Part shown: positions 8,141 to 15,429 of the stretch, one piece after another
How positions within the stretch are numbered: the stretch's first letter is position 1
How the letters are laid out: every line of letters starts with the position of its first letter
Assembly: GCF_000332095.2 (NCBI RefSeq)
Contig: NZ_KI913949.1
Coordinates: forward strand, 2,729,602-2,793,601
From: Leptolyngbya sp. PCC 6406
GTDB taxonomy: Bacteria > Cyanobacteriota > Cyanobacteriia > Phormidesmidales > Phormidesmidaceae
Reading direction: 5' to 3'
DNA: 64,000 bases
The notes under the pieces: model-generated
What the model was told of the DNA's origin: nothing
Database searches by the model: none
What the model saw: only the letters and a program-made list of their open reading frames with translations
Translations under genes and position numbers: made by a program

Positions 8141-8674
8141 ATGAAACAATCCGAAGCCTTAACCCTTAGCATTGGCGTGCTCGGCGGTGTCGATGTGTTC
8201 TTGACCGCAACGGTCATCCCTGTCCCGGTTTGGGTGACCTTTACCGCCTGGGCTTCCTTCTTTATTGTGGGGGGCGGCATACAGGGATTTATTAAGTCTA
8301 TTTCTTGCAATATTACGGGGATTATTATTGCGGCCCTGTCCCTATGGGCGATCGACTTAATTGGCCCCAATCCCCTGGTCGCCGCCATTTGTGTGGGGAT
8401 TGGCAGTGCGGCTATGGTGCAGGCTTCTAAACTTCCCTTCACCTACGGCATTACTCCGGCCATTGTGTGGGGCTTTTCCCAAACCGTTGGCACAGTTGCG
8501 GTCACTGGTCTGCCCGTGACCGCTGCCTTGCCCAATAACCCGGTCTTAATTGCGATCGCCGCCATGATTTTGGGCAACATCTTCGGCTACCTTTCCGAAG
8601 CCTGGGGCAAGGCGATGACAACCGCCCCCGCCATAGCTACCGCTGGGGAATCCGCCAGGAAAATCCAAAGCTAA
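8141..8674 (+). CDS. DUF1097 family membrane protein
   Basis: 177 residues, strongly hydrophobic, about five membrane spans separated by short loops. The segment VPVWVTFTAWASFFIVGGG matches the DUF1097 pattern (E. coli YcdZ-like). Function of the family is not established. It lies 29 nt after the CobW gene and about 140 nt before the nitrile hydratase beta gene, so it probably belongs to the same transcription unit. I infer a possible role in uptake or export of a substrate, product or metal of the hydratase. Confidence 0.75.
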   Translation: MKQSEALTLSIGVLGGVDVFLTATVIPVPVWVTFTAWASFFIVGGGIQGFIKSISCNITGIIIAALSLWAIDLIGPNPLVAAICVGIGSAAMVQASKLPFTYGITPAIVWGFSQTVGTVAVTGLPVTAALPNNPVLIAIAAMILGNIFGYLSEAWGKAMTTAPAIATAGESARKIQS

Positions 8675-8812
8675 ACCATTGCCAAGTCCAGTAGGGCGTT
8701 TTTGGCTAGGGCAGGCTTAAGATTCTGGCTTGGATAGGCTACCGCTCAATTCTCGATATCTCAATCCGGTAAATTCTCGACATCACAATCAGACAAAGGA
8801 GCTAAGACGCGG

Positions 8813-9559
8813 ATGAAATTACAACACTCCCTGGGAGGGCTGGAAGGACTCGGCCCCGTTGACTTTCAGAAAAAAGTATTCGTTGAACAGTGGGAAAAGC
8901 GCATTTTCGGCATCCATACAGCCATGATGAGCTTAAGTGCTCATTTAAAAGATGCCCTGCCCCAATATCCCATTGATCAAGTGCCGACCACCTTTAAGGA
9001 TATCTGGACCTGGGCGGATCTCCGGCGGGGGGCAGAAGCCATGAATCCCTTCGACTATTTTAAGCTGCGCTATTACGAAAAGTGGCTGGGAGGGATTTCA
9101 GGATTCTTTGTTGAGAAAGGCTATATTTCCCAAGCAGAGTTAGACGAGAAAACCAAGTTCTATCTGAAGGAGGGTAACGTCGATCCGACTCCACTACCTG
9201 AGAAGGAACTCCCTGCCGTAGACGAACAAGTGGTCAAGTATTTAGAGCTGGGCGACTCCCCCAAGCGGGATGTGGGTATCCAACCCAAATTTTCGGTGGG
9301 GAACGCCGTCATTGTCAAAGATCTGCCCGTGGCTGAGCATACCCGATTGCCAGGGCATTTACGTGGTAAACCTGGGGTGATTGATCTGGTTTATGAAGGC
9401 TGCTATGCCTATTTTCCAGGCCCTTCTGATGGCTTAGGGCCTGCTCAACCCAGCTACAGTGTGCGGTTTGATCCTAAGGATATTTGGGGTGAAGATTTGG
9501 CCGAACCAGGTTCCACTTTTTATGCGGACATATTCGAGATGTATCTCGATGCTGACTAA
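8813..9559 (+). CDS. Nitrile hydratase beta subunit, full length (locus B)
   Basis: 248 residues, a normal single-chain beta. The helical N-terminal part has LGGLEGLGPVDF (residues about 7-18), VFVEQWEKRIFGIH and YYEKWLGGISGFFVEKG. The C-terminal SH3-like domain has FSVGNAVIVKDLP, LPGHLRGKPGVI and YSVRFDPKDIWG. The Arg of LRGK corresponds to the conserved active-site Arg. AAAGGAG lies about 12 nt upstream of the ATG. Gene order is beta then alpha, as in most Co-type operons, but a 141-bp MITE separates beta from alpha. Compared with locus A, whose beta is split, this copy has the standard architecture. Confidence 0.92.
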   Translation: MKLQHSLGGLEGLGPVDFQKKVFVEQWEKRIFGIHTAMMSLSAHLKDALPQYPIDQVPTTFKDIWTWADLRRGAEAMNPFDYFKLRYYEKWLGGISGFFVEKGYISQAELDEKTKFYLKEGNVDPTPLPEKELPAVDEQVVKYLELGDSPKRDVGIQPKFSVGNAVIVKDLPVAEHTRLPGHLRGKPGVIDLVYEGCYAYFPGPSDGLGPAQPSYSVRFDPKDIWGEDLAEPGSTFYADIFEMYLDAD

Positions 9560-9568
9560 ACGTTCATG

Positions 9569-9709
9569 GTAACCGTCCCCTGAGCGGAGTCGTTGGCTTT
9601 GCCGCCCCAGCGGGGCTAGGGGACATTCTGGTTGGGTTTTGGCTTTCTCCCTTCGGGAGACGTTTCACGAACGACTTCGCTCAGCCAGCGTAATTCCTTG
9701 GACGGTTAC
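9569..9709. mobile_element. 141-bp MITE with 10-bp inverted ends and 9-bp target duplication
   Basis: The element begins GTAACCGTCC and ends GGACGGTTAC (perfect 10-bp inverted ends) and is flanked on both sides by ACGTTCATG (9560-9568 and 9710-9718), a perfect 9-bp direct duplication. A second inverted match inside (GAGCGGAGTCGTT against GAGCGAAGTCGTT) extends the symmetry. It has no coding capacity, so it was presumably moved by a transposase encoded elsewhere. It lies only 9 nt after the nitrile hydratase beta stop and about 100 bp before alpha, so it may form an RNA hairpin or weaken coupling of the two subunits. Confidence 0.9.
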
Positions 9710-9815
9710 ACGTTCATGCAGGATTGCTATATCAGCCCGATCACCCGTGAAATATTCGATCCATTTTGGGTCTGATTCTTGCGGTAATTCTTGAAAAAAG
9801 TGAGGTAAGTTTTTC

Positions 9816-10445
9816 ATGTCAATTCCTGGAGACGAGCAATTTAGCTACAGTTCCAATCGTGAGTTGGAAAGTGCGGCAAAAGTCAGGGCACTCGAAGCGC
9901 TGCTGATTGAAAAAGGAATTATCGGTAGTGAGACAGTCAATACAGTGCTGGACTACTTTGAGTCCAAAATGGGGCCTTTTAATGGGGCCAAACTTGTGGC
10001 AAAAGCCTGGACAGATCCAGAATTCAAGGAGCTGCTGATCAAAGATTGTAATGCTGCCTGTAGTGCCCTGGGCATGACCACTGGGATGTCTGGCGCAGAA
10101 GGGGAACACATGCGGGTGGCTGAGAATACCCCCGCTGTCCATAACTTGATTATTTGTACCCTGTGTTCCTGTTACCCCTGGCCAACCTTAGGGCTGCCCC
10201 CTTACTGGTATAAAGATCCGACGTTTAGGGCTAGGGCGGCCCGTGAGCCGCGCAAGGTTTTGCAAGAGTTTGGCCTGGATCTGGATGGCGCTGTCGATAT
10301 TCGGGTATGGGATAGCAGTGGCCAGATTCGCTGGTGGGTGTTACCTGAGCAACCTCCTGGTACCGAACATCTGAGTGAAGAAGAGCTGGCTACCCTCGTC
10401 ACGCCAGAGGCGATGATGGGCGTTGCTAAGGTCACCGCTTCTTAG
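9816..10445 (+). CDS. Nitrile hydratase alpha subunit, cobalt type (locus B)
   Basis: 209 residues with the metal site CTLCSC at 114-119 followed by YPWPTLGLPPYWYK. As in locus A, the Thr marks a Co-type enzyme. NTPAVHNLIICTLCSC and REPRKVLQEFGLDL are family signatures. GTGAGG lies upstream of the ATG at 9816. It should pair with the beta at 8813-9559 as an alpha2-beta2 enzyme that hydrates nitriles to amides. It differs from the locus A alpha by small insertions (for example TTGMSGAEGE before the metal site), so the two are not recent duplicates. Confidence 0.93.
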   Translation: MSIPGDEQFSYSSNRELESAAKVRALEALLIEKGIIGSETVNTVLDYFESKMGPFNGAKLVAKAWTDPEFKELLIKDCNAACSALGMTTGMSGAEGEHMRVAENTPAVHNLIICTLCSCYPWPTLGLPPYWYKDPTFRARAAREPRKVLQEFGLDLDGAVDIRVWDSSGQIRWWVLPEQPPGTEHLSEEELATLVTPEAMMGVAKVTAS

Positions 10446-10468
10446 ATGAATGAGAAATAACAGTCCCC

Positions 10469-10834
10469 ATGTTTACCCGATTTGAACATTTTGCTGCCTC
10501 TAGCTTGATGGGTAGCGAAGAGTCTCCCCCTCGGGAGAATGGGCACCTTGCCTTCAATCGCAGTTGGGAGCAGGTTGCGTTTGCCCTTGCTATTGCCCTG
10601 TCAAAAAGTGGTCACTATGAGTGGGAGGATTTTCGCAAAAATCTAATCGCCACTATTGGTGAATGGGAGTCAGACCATGACTTGTCAGATCCTACCTGGG
10701 ATTACTACCAGCGCTGGTACACCGTTTTGGAAAAGCTCGTTCTAGAAGCGGGTCTAGTCGATAAATCAGAACTGGATGAGAAATCATCTGCTTTGCTGAA
10801 CTGCGCCAGTACCCATGAAGAGCCAACTCATTAA
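10469..10834 (+). CDS. Nitrile hydratase accessory protein (locus B)
   Basis: 121 residues resembling the N-terminal half of a beta subunit: LAFNRSWEQVAFALAIALSKSGHYEW, then YYQRWYTVLEKLVLEAGLV. This is the pattern of the small activators encoded after alpha in Co-type operons, which form a complex with alpha during cobalt insertion. It starts 23 nt after the alpha stop and is followed 33 nt later by the HupE-like gene. Paralogue of 406-744. Confidence 0.83.
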   Translation: MFTRFEHFAASSLMGSEESPPRENGHLAFNRSWEQVAFALAIALSKSGHYEWEDFRKNLIATIGEWESDHDLSDPTWDYYQRWYTVLEKLVLEAGLVDKSELDEKSSALLNCASTHEEPTH

Positions 10835-10867
10835 AACACCTGAGACACTGTAGAGGAGAGATTCACC

Positions 10868-11515
10868 ATGCCTACTAGATCTTTTGCGAACCTGAGCCCA
10901 AAACTCATCATGGGTGCTCTGGCAGTAATTGGCTCATTACTACTTTGCGCCCCGGCTATGGCCCATCACCCTTTTGGTGGTGAAGCACCGACTAATGCCA
11001 TTGAAGGGTTTCTATCTGGAGTTGGACACCCAGTAATTGGCCTTGATCACTTGGCATTTATCATTACTGTCGGTTTATTAGCGGCCATTTTTAATCGAGG
11101 CTTACTCATTCCAGTGGCTTTTGTGGTGACTTCGCTGCTGGGCACAGTAGTACATCTTTTGAATGTCAATTTACCGGCACCAGAATTCTTCATTTCTGCA
11201 TCGGTATTGGTGTTTGGATTACTGTTAGCCATGAAAAATTCATTGCCATCAGGAATTATGATCGCCCTGGCAGCAGCAGCAGGTCTATTTCACGGCTATG
11301 CCTATGGAGAAGCCGTTGTGGGTGCAGGTATGCCATCCTTGCTGGCCTACCTGATCGGGTTTTCTACCATTCAAATGGCGATCTCTGTCGGTGTTTATCT
11401 GACAGCAAAGCAGCTTGGAGCTAGCAGTGATGTAAAACCTTTAAATCTGCGCTTTGCTGGGTTTACCCTGATGGGTATTGGCGCGGCTTTCCTCTCTGCC
11501 ACAGTTTTAGGCTAG
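10868..11515 (+). CDS. HupE/UreJ-family metal permease, probably cobalt
   Basis: 215 residues with an N-terminal signal segment ending near APAMAHHPFGG, then about six membrane spans. The conserved HPVIGLDHLAFI motif, with its His and Asp, and the second His region LFHGYAYGEAV identify HupE/UreJ, a family of Ni(II) or Co(II) transporters. A GAGGAGAG ribosome site precedes the ATG. As the last gene of a Co-type nitrile hydratase operon, cobalt uptake is the most likely job. The TAG stop lies within the CTAG boundary of a dispersed repeat element. Confidence 0.88.
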   Translation: MPTRSFANLSPKLIMGALAVIGSLLLCAPAMAHHPFGGEAPTNAIEGFLSGVGHPVIGLDHLAFIITVGLLAAIFNRGLLIPVAFVVTSLLGTVVHLLNVNLPAPEFFISASVLVFGLLLAMKNSLPSGIMIALAAAAGLFHGYAYGEAVVGAGMPSLLAYLIGFSTIQMAISVGVYLTAKQLGASSDVKPLNLRFAGFTLMGIGAAFLSATVLG

Positions 11516-11681
11516 TACTGGGCGGCGGAAATACCCTGGCCGTTCCATCGTGGCACACTCGGCCCCTCACCGTTCGGCTGATCTCACGCCGAAGCCCTAG
11601 CCCTCTCCCACGGGGAGAGGGGACCGGAAAATGTTGGGCTGACGCGACAATAGTGGACTGATGTACGCCCTGCGGTACTAG
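11512..11681. repeat. CTAG-bounded dispersed element, copy 1
   Basis: 170 bp that starts CTAGTACTGGGCGGCGG and ends GCGGTACTAG, with short inverted ends CTAGTAC(C/T)G. Copy 2 lies at 17795-17938 and shares most of the length, including GAGAGGGGACCGGAAAATG and GACGCGACAATAGTGG; copy 1 has an extra short segment. The left boundary supplies the stop codon of the HupE-like gene. Non-coding. Confidence 0.8.
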
Positions 11682-11739
11682 CGATCGAGACCACAGTTAG
11701 TCCTCGCGGGCTAGCTGAAGCAAGTTTCAGTCTTGCTTT

Positions 11740-12318
11740 TCAGTCGGGAACCTCGATAACCACGATGGTCTCAATCGCTTGACCATCGTGGATCAGGGCC
11801 TCATGTCCATTGGCATTGAGGCTGACGGTGATTTCATTGCGACCGGGGGGTAGCTCAGGCAAATGTAGCCATGGACCATAGACCCGCGCTCCCTTTTCGC
11901 CATTGATATACAAGTGGCCGTGGCCCACATTGGGCTGGTTAGTCTGGTTGACTTGTTCCGGAGCAAATTGGAAGTTGGTGGTTTGGATCTCCAAATTCCA
12001 GCCGCGCATGGGGTCAGCATGGGCAACCAGGTTAATGGTTGGTACAGGTTGTCCAGGGGGAATTTCGATGGCACCATGACCATCGGTATGACCATGGCCA
12101 GTATGATTCGCGGCTGCATGTTCATGGGCCTGGTTTTCAGCTCTAGGGCTGTGACCGTTCTCTGCCTCACTGTGACCCTGAGCAACATCGCTGGCTTCCT
12201 CTCCAGTATCTGTGGAGGTTGCTGTCGGGGTTGTTTGACCGCAACTAACATTCAGCCCTAGCACCAGCCCAGCCAGGACCAAGTTAGACATCGAACCTAA
12301 GCGTTGGGTGCCGCGCAT
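11740..12318 (-). CDS. His-rich lipoprotein, function unknown
   Basis: 192 residues, or 183 from the internal ATG at 12291, which opens directly into a lipoprotein signal (MSNLVLAGLVLGLNVSCG). After the lipobox Cys comes a Thr/Ser-rich then His-rich linker (residues about 48-85, with HEHAAANHTGHGHTDGHG), and then a compact beta-rich domain (LEIQTTNFQFAPEQ, GHGHLYINGEK, LPELPPGRNEITVSLNANGHEAL). The His-rich part suggests binding of Cu, Zn, Ni or Co outside the cytoplasmic membrane. It is divergent from a BlaI/M56 pair and follows the HupE operon across a repeat. I do not recognise a named family. Confidence 0.7.
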   Translation of the reverse strand: MRGTQRLGSMSNLVLAGLVLGLNVSCGQTTPTATSTDTGEEASDVAQGHSEAENGHSPRAENQAHEHAAANHTGHGHTDGHGAIEIPPGQPVPTINLVAHADPMRGWNLEIQTTNFQFAPEQVNQTNQPNVGHGHLYINGEKGARVYGPWLHLPELPPGRNEITVSLNANGHEALIHDGQAIETIVVIEVPD

Positions 12319-12638
12319 TCAATCCACTCCTTACTAGCCCTGCTCCGCTTGACCGAGAATATAAACGGCCACATTAGACTTTTATCGATTACAAGGAAGT
12401 TACGCTATCAGTAGTGGTTTATAAGAACAATTGTCTCGGCTTTGGCACTACCAGTAGAGCCCTCAATTTGTTTCCAATTAAGTCTATTGTCTAGATCGGG
12501 GGTGATGGAATCAAAAGACAGCCTGTCAAATGTTGCGAAATGCAAAGAGGCTAAACTTAAGCCAAGGTCAGAAAGGGGGTAAGGTAACAGAGATTAGGTT
12601 GGCACCCGGTTTTTTATCTGTTTTCCCCTGCTTTTGTC
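12319..12638. other. Divergent intergenic region, presumed promoters
   Basis: About 320 bp between the His-rich lipoprotein and the BlaI-type regulator. It is AT-rich near 12360-12480 and holds no long open frame. BlaI-type regulators bind short dyads near their own promoter, but I could not pick a convincing operator by eye. Confidence 0.4.
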
Positions 12639-13097
12639 ATGGCTCCTTTGCCCCGTCATCAACCCCATCAACTTTCTTTGGGGCCACTAGAGGCCGAGAT
12701 TCTGGCGATTATTTGGCTACGGGGCAGTGCTACGGTGAAAGAAATTCACGACCACATTCTGGCTGATCCCGATCGCGATCTCACTCAAGCTTCGGTGACT
12801 ACGGTGCTCCAACGGTTGGCCAAGAAGGGCTGGTTACGACGCGAAGCGATCGCCCCCCAAGTTCCGGGCCGTGTTCGTCGTATCTATCGGTGGTTCCCCA
12901 TGGTGTCTCAGCAGGAAGCGAAGCTGCTTGTGGCTCACCAGAAACTTCAGAGCTTTTTAGCTGTAGGAAATCCTGACTTGGTAGCTGCCTTTGCTGACAG
13001 CCTGGATCTGGCGGAACTGGATCGGTTGGATGCGATCGCAACTCGGTTGCGTGCCCTGCGCCCCCCTCAGCTCCCTAGTTCCAGGGAGGAGGAATAA
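12639..13097 (+). CDS. BlaI/MecI/CopY-family transcriptional regulator
   Basis: 152 residues. The winged helix is evident: LGPLEAEILAIIWLRGSATVKE, then TQASVTTVLQRLAKKGWL and VRRIYRWFPMVS. The family acts as dimeric repressors that are inactivated by cleavage by a partner M56 protease, encoded directly downstream with a 1-nt stop/start overlap (TAATG). In Synechocystis the equivalent pair, PetR/PetP, controls the plastocyanin/cytochrome c6 switch in response to copper. Whether this pair does the same is inference. The adjacent His-rich lipoprotein fits a metal theme. Confidence 0.87.
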   Translation: MAPLPRHQPHQLSLGPLEAEILAIIWLRGSATVKEIHDHILADPDRDLTQASVTTVLQRLAKKGWLRREAIAPQVPGRVRRIYRWFPMVSQQEAKLLVAHQKLQSFLAVGNPDLVAAFADSLDLAELDRLDAIATRLRALRPPQLPSSREEE

Positions 13098-13966
13098 TGC
13101 ACAGTGGCCTGCTGTTATTGACATTACTTATCGCCTTAGTCTGGCGGTGGCAGTGGCGATCGCCCACAGGTTCCTGGCAAGGGCGCTGGCAGTCTGCCCT
13201 CAGTACCTTTTGTCTGCCGCCATTAATGGTGATCTTGGCCGCTGGAGTTGTACTGATGATGGGACACCACGGCACCATGATGGGCTGGTCTGTGAGCCCA
13301 ATGGGGTGTTGGCTCAGTGGAGGTATCCTTGGGAGCCTGGGGGCAATAGTTTGCTATAGCCTGGGACAAGCCCTGGCAACTGAGTTATGGCTGCGCCAGC
13401 ATTCCATCGTGGCTTTACCCCATGGGGGCCTAGCCCGCTGTATCGACATCGACCTGCCAGTGGTTGCTGTGGTAGGGCTGTACCCCACTACTCTGGTTGT
13501 CAGCCGGGGTTGGCTGACCCAATTCACCCCGACAGAACAACAGGCGATGCTGGCCCACGAACAGGCCCATATCCACTATGGCGACCCGATGTGGTTTATG
13601 GGGTTAAGCATCTTGCGCCAATTTTCTGGCTGGCTACCCCAAACCCAGGCCCTATGGGAAGAATTGCTATTACTGCGAGAAATGCGAGCCGACCATCGAG
13701 CTGCCGCCAGCAGCGATCCCCTACTCTTGGCTGAGTTGCTCGTCAGCCTCTGTCGCCAGATTGTCTTAGCTACCCAGAAGGGCATCCCTCTCCTGGAACC
13801 CTACCTGGCCTTTGACGAATCCCTCACCCCTAGTCGTCTAGAGCAACGAGTCAACGCTTTGCTGGATCCCAACTTTAAGGCAGAGGTGGGAACGCCGCAG
13901 TCAGGGGAACTGCTGGGGATACTCCTGACCGCACTGCCTTTGGCCACACCTTGGTGGCATGCCTAG
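13097..13966 (+). CDS. M56-family membrane metalloprotease (BlaR1/PetP-like)
   Basis: 289 residues with hydrophobic spans near the N-terminus and the zinc motif HEQAH in QQAMLAHEQAHIHYGD. The conserved downstream LLREMRADHRAA supplies the third ligand Glu and Asp. Unlike BlaR1 it has no C-terminal penicillin-sensor domain, as in cyanobacterial PetP. The ATG overlaps the BlaI stop (TAATG) and a GGGAGGAGGA ribosome site lies in the end of the BlaI gene, so the two are translationally coupled. Expected role: cleave the partner repressor in response to a signal, probably a metal. Confidence 0.85.
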   Translation: MHSGLLLLTLLIALVWRWQWRSPTGSWQGRWQSALSTFCLPPLMVILAAGVVLMMGHHGTMMGWSVSPMGCWLSGGILGSLGAIVCYSLGQALATELWLRQHSIVALPHGGLARCIDIDLPVVAVVGLYPTTLVVSRGWLTQFTPTEQQAMLAHEQAHIHYGDPMWFMGLSILRQFSGWLPQTQALWEELLLLREMRADHRAAASSDPLLLAELLVSLCRQIVLATQKGIPLLEPYLAFDESLTPSRLEQRVNALLDPNFKAEVGTPQSGELLGILLTALPLATPWWHA

Positions 13967-14012
13967 TACATCGCGGCGGAAATGTCATGACCGACCGTAG
14001 TCACTCCCCCCT

Positions 14013-15122
14013 ATGAAAATCTCCGATTGGATTGGTCTCATTTGTCTGCTGATTGCCTTGGCGATTCTGTGGCGATTTCGACAGATCGTGCTGCTCCTGT
14101 TTGCCGCGATGGTGATTGCGATCGCACTGAATAGTATTGTGCGCCGTTTCGTCAGACAGTTTCGGATACCCCGTGGTCAGGCAGTAGCACTTACCCTAGG
14201 GCTAGTCTTCTTCAGCCTTGTGCTGTTTGTGGTACTGGTATTACCCCTGTTTATCAGCCAGTTTGAGCAAGTGCTGGAACTGGTGCCCAAGGGCTTTAAC
14301 CGACTGCGCGAATGGGGAACTGCCCTCTTGAATGACCCGCCGCTTTGGTTGCCGGAGCAGGCTACTACCACGGAAATTCCTCGGTTTTCGGACCTAATCA
14401 GCCAATTTTGGGACATTGGTGGCGAATTTTTCAGTAACTTCTTCAGCTTCTTCTCCGAGTCCTTGACGACACTGCTGCAACTCTTGCTACTGGTGGTGAT
14501 CAGCTTGATGCTGTTGATCGATCCCCTGTCCTATCGTCGTCTGACACTGCGATTGTTCCCCAGTTGGTATCGCCGCCGCGCCGATGAGATTTTGACCAAG
14601 TGCGAAGATGCACTGATGTGCTGGCTGGTGGGTGTTTCCATTAGTTCCCTATTTGTCGCCACCCTCAGCTTTGCTGGGCTATTGGTGCTGCGGGTGCCCT
14701 TTCCCTTTGCCAATGCAATGCTGGCGGGCATTTTCAACTTTATTCCCAATATCGGCCCAACCCTGAGTGCGATCTTTCCCATCATTGTGGCCCTGTCCCA
14801 ATCCTTTGGCAGTGCGATCGCGGTAATTGTGCTCTATGTCCTGATCCAAAACTTAGAAAGCTACTGGCTCAGCCCCATGCTGATGCAACAGCAGGTCTCC
14901 CTACTGCCCGCTGCCACCCTCACAGCCCAGATCTTTTTTGCCACCTTCCTCGGGCCAGCGGGCCTGATTCTGGCCCTTCCCCTCGCGGTAGTGTGTAAAA
15001 CCTGGCTAGAGGAAGCTTGGATTATTGACATCCTGGAAAAGGACCAGCCCGACACCAAGGCAATGCCCGCTCTCAGTGAATTGGAGAAAGAGCGGTCGGC
15101 ACCTGAACCCTCGAAATCCTAA
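14013..15122 (+). CDS. AI-2E family transporter (UPF0118 membrane protein)
   Basis: 369 residues, typical length for the family. N-terminal spans (IGLICLLIALAILW, VLLLFAAMVIAIALNSIVR), a soluble central part, then the conserved membrane bundle with AGIFNFIPNIGPTLSAIFP and LGPAGLILALPLAVVCKTWLEE. Members include the putative AI-2 exporter TqsA and Na+/H+ antiporters, so the substrate cannot be stated. A remnant of the CTAG-bounded repeat (CTAGTACATCGCGGCGG) lies just upstream at about 13963. Confidence 0.9.
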   Translation: MKISDWIGLICLLIALAILWRFRQIVLLLFAAMVIAIALNSIVRRFVRQFRIPRGQAVALTLGLVFFSLVLFVVLVLPLFISQFEQVLELVPKGFNRLREWGTALLNDPPLWLPEQATTTEIPRFSDLISQFWDIGGEFFSNFFSFFSESLTTLLQLLLLVVISLMLLIDPLSYRRLTLRLFPSWYRRRADEILTKCEDALMCWLVGVSISSLFVATLSFAGLLVLRVPFPFANAMLAGIFNFIPNIGPTLSAIFPIIVALSQSFGSAIAVIVLYVLIQNLESYWLSPMLMQQQVSLLPAATLTAQIFFATFLGPAGLILALPLAVVCKTWLEEAWIIDILEKDQPDTKAMPALSELEKERSAPEPSKS

Positions 15123-15280
15123 ATCATGGACATTACGGGTATCAACTCAAAGCGGGACAAATCTCTTGGGGAGGAGTTAGGAGTCAGGGGTCAGCATCTA
15201 GGAGAGTACTGACTCCTGACTTCTGAATTCCTCGGAGCCCATGATGCCCGCCTGCCGCTTTAGCGCAGCCATGCCGCAGG

Positions 15281-15418
15281 CAATACGCATCCTACGAATA
15301 TATAGCGGTTCCCTAATGGATGAGGTACAGCTCAACTTGATGGCAATTCGGGGAACAAGGGGCTTAAGCCCCTTGTCTGTACTTAACCCGAGTGAGAAGC
15401 GCTATAGGATGCGTATTG
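15281..15418. repeat. TATAGCGGTT-family MITE copy 2 inside an outer palindrome
   Basis: The inner element 15301-15406 (TATAGCGGTTCCCTAATG to GCGCTATA) is close in sequence to the copy at 2152-2257. It is flanked by the 14-bp inverted pair CAATACGCATCCTA (15281-15294) and TAGGATGCGTATTG (15405-15418). The outer arms belong to another common cyanobacterial repeat, so one repeat appears to have inserted in the loop of another. Confidence 0.75.
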
Positions 15419-15429
15419 AGTCCACCGAC

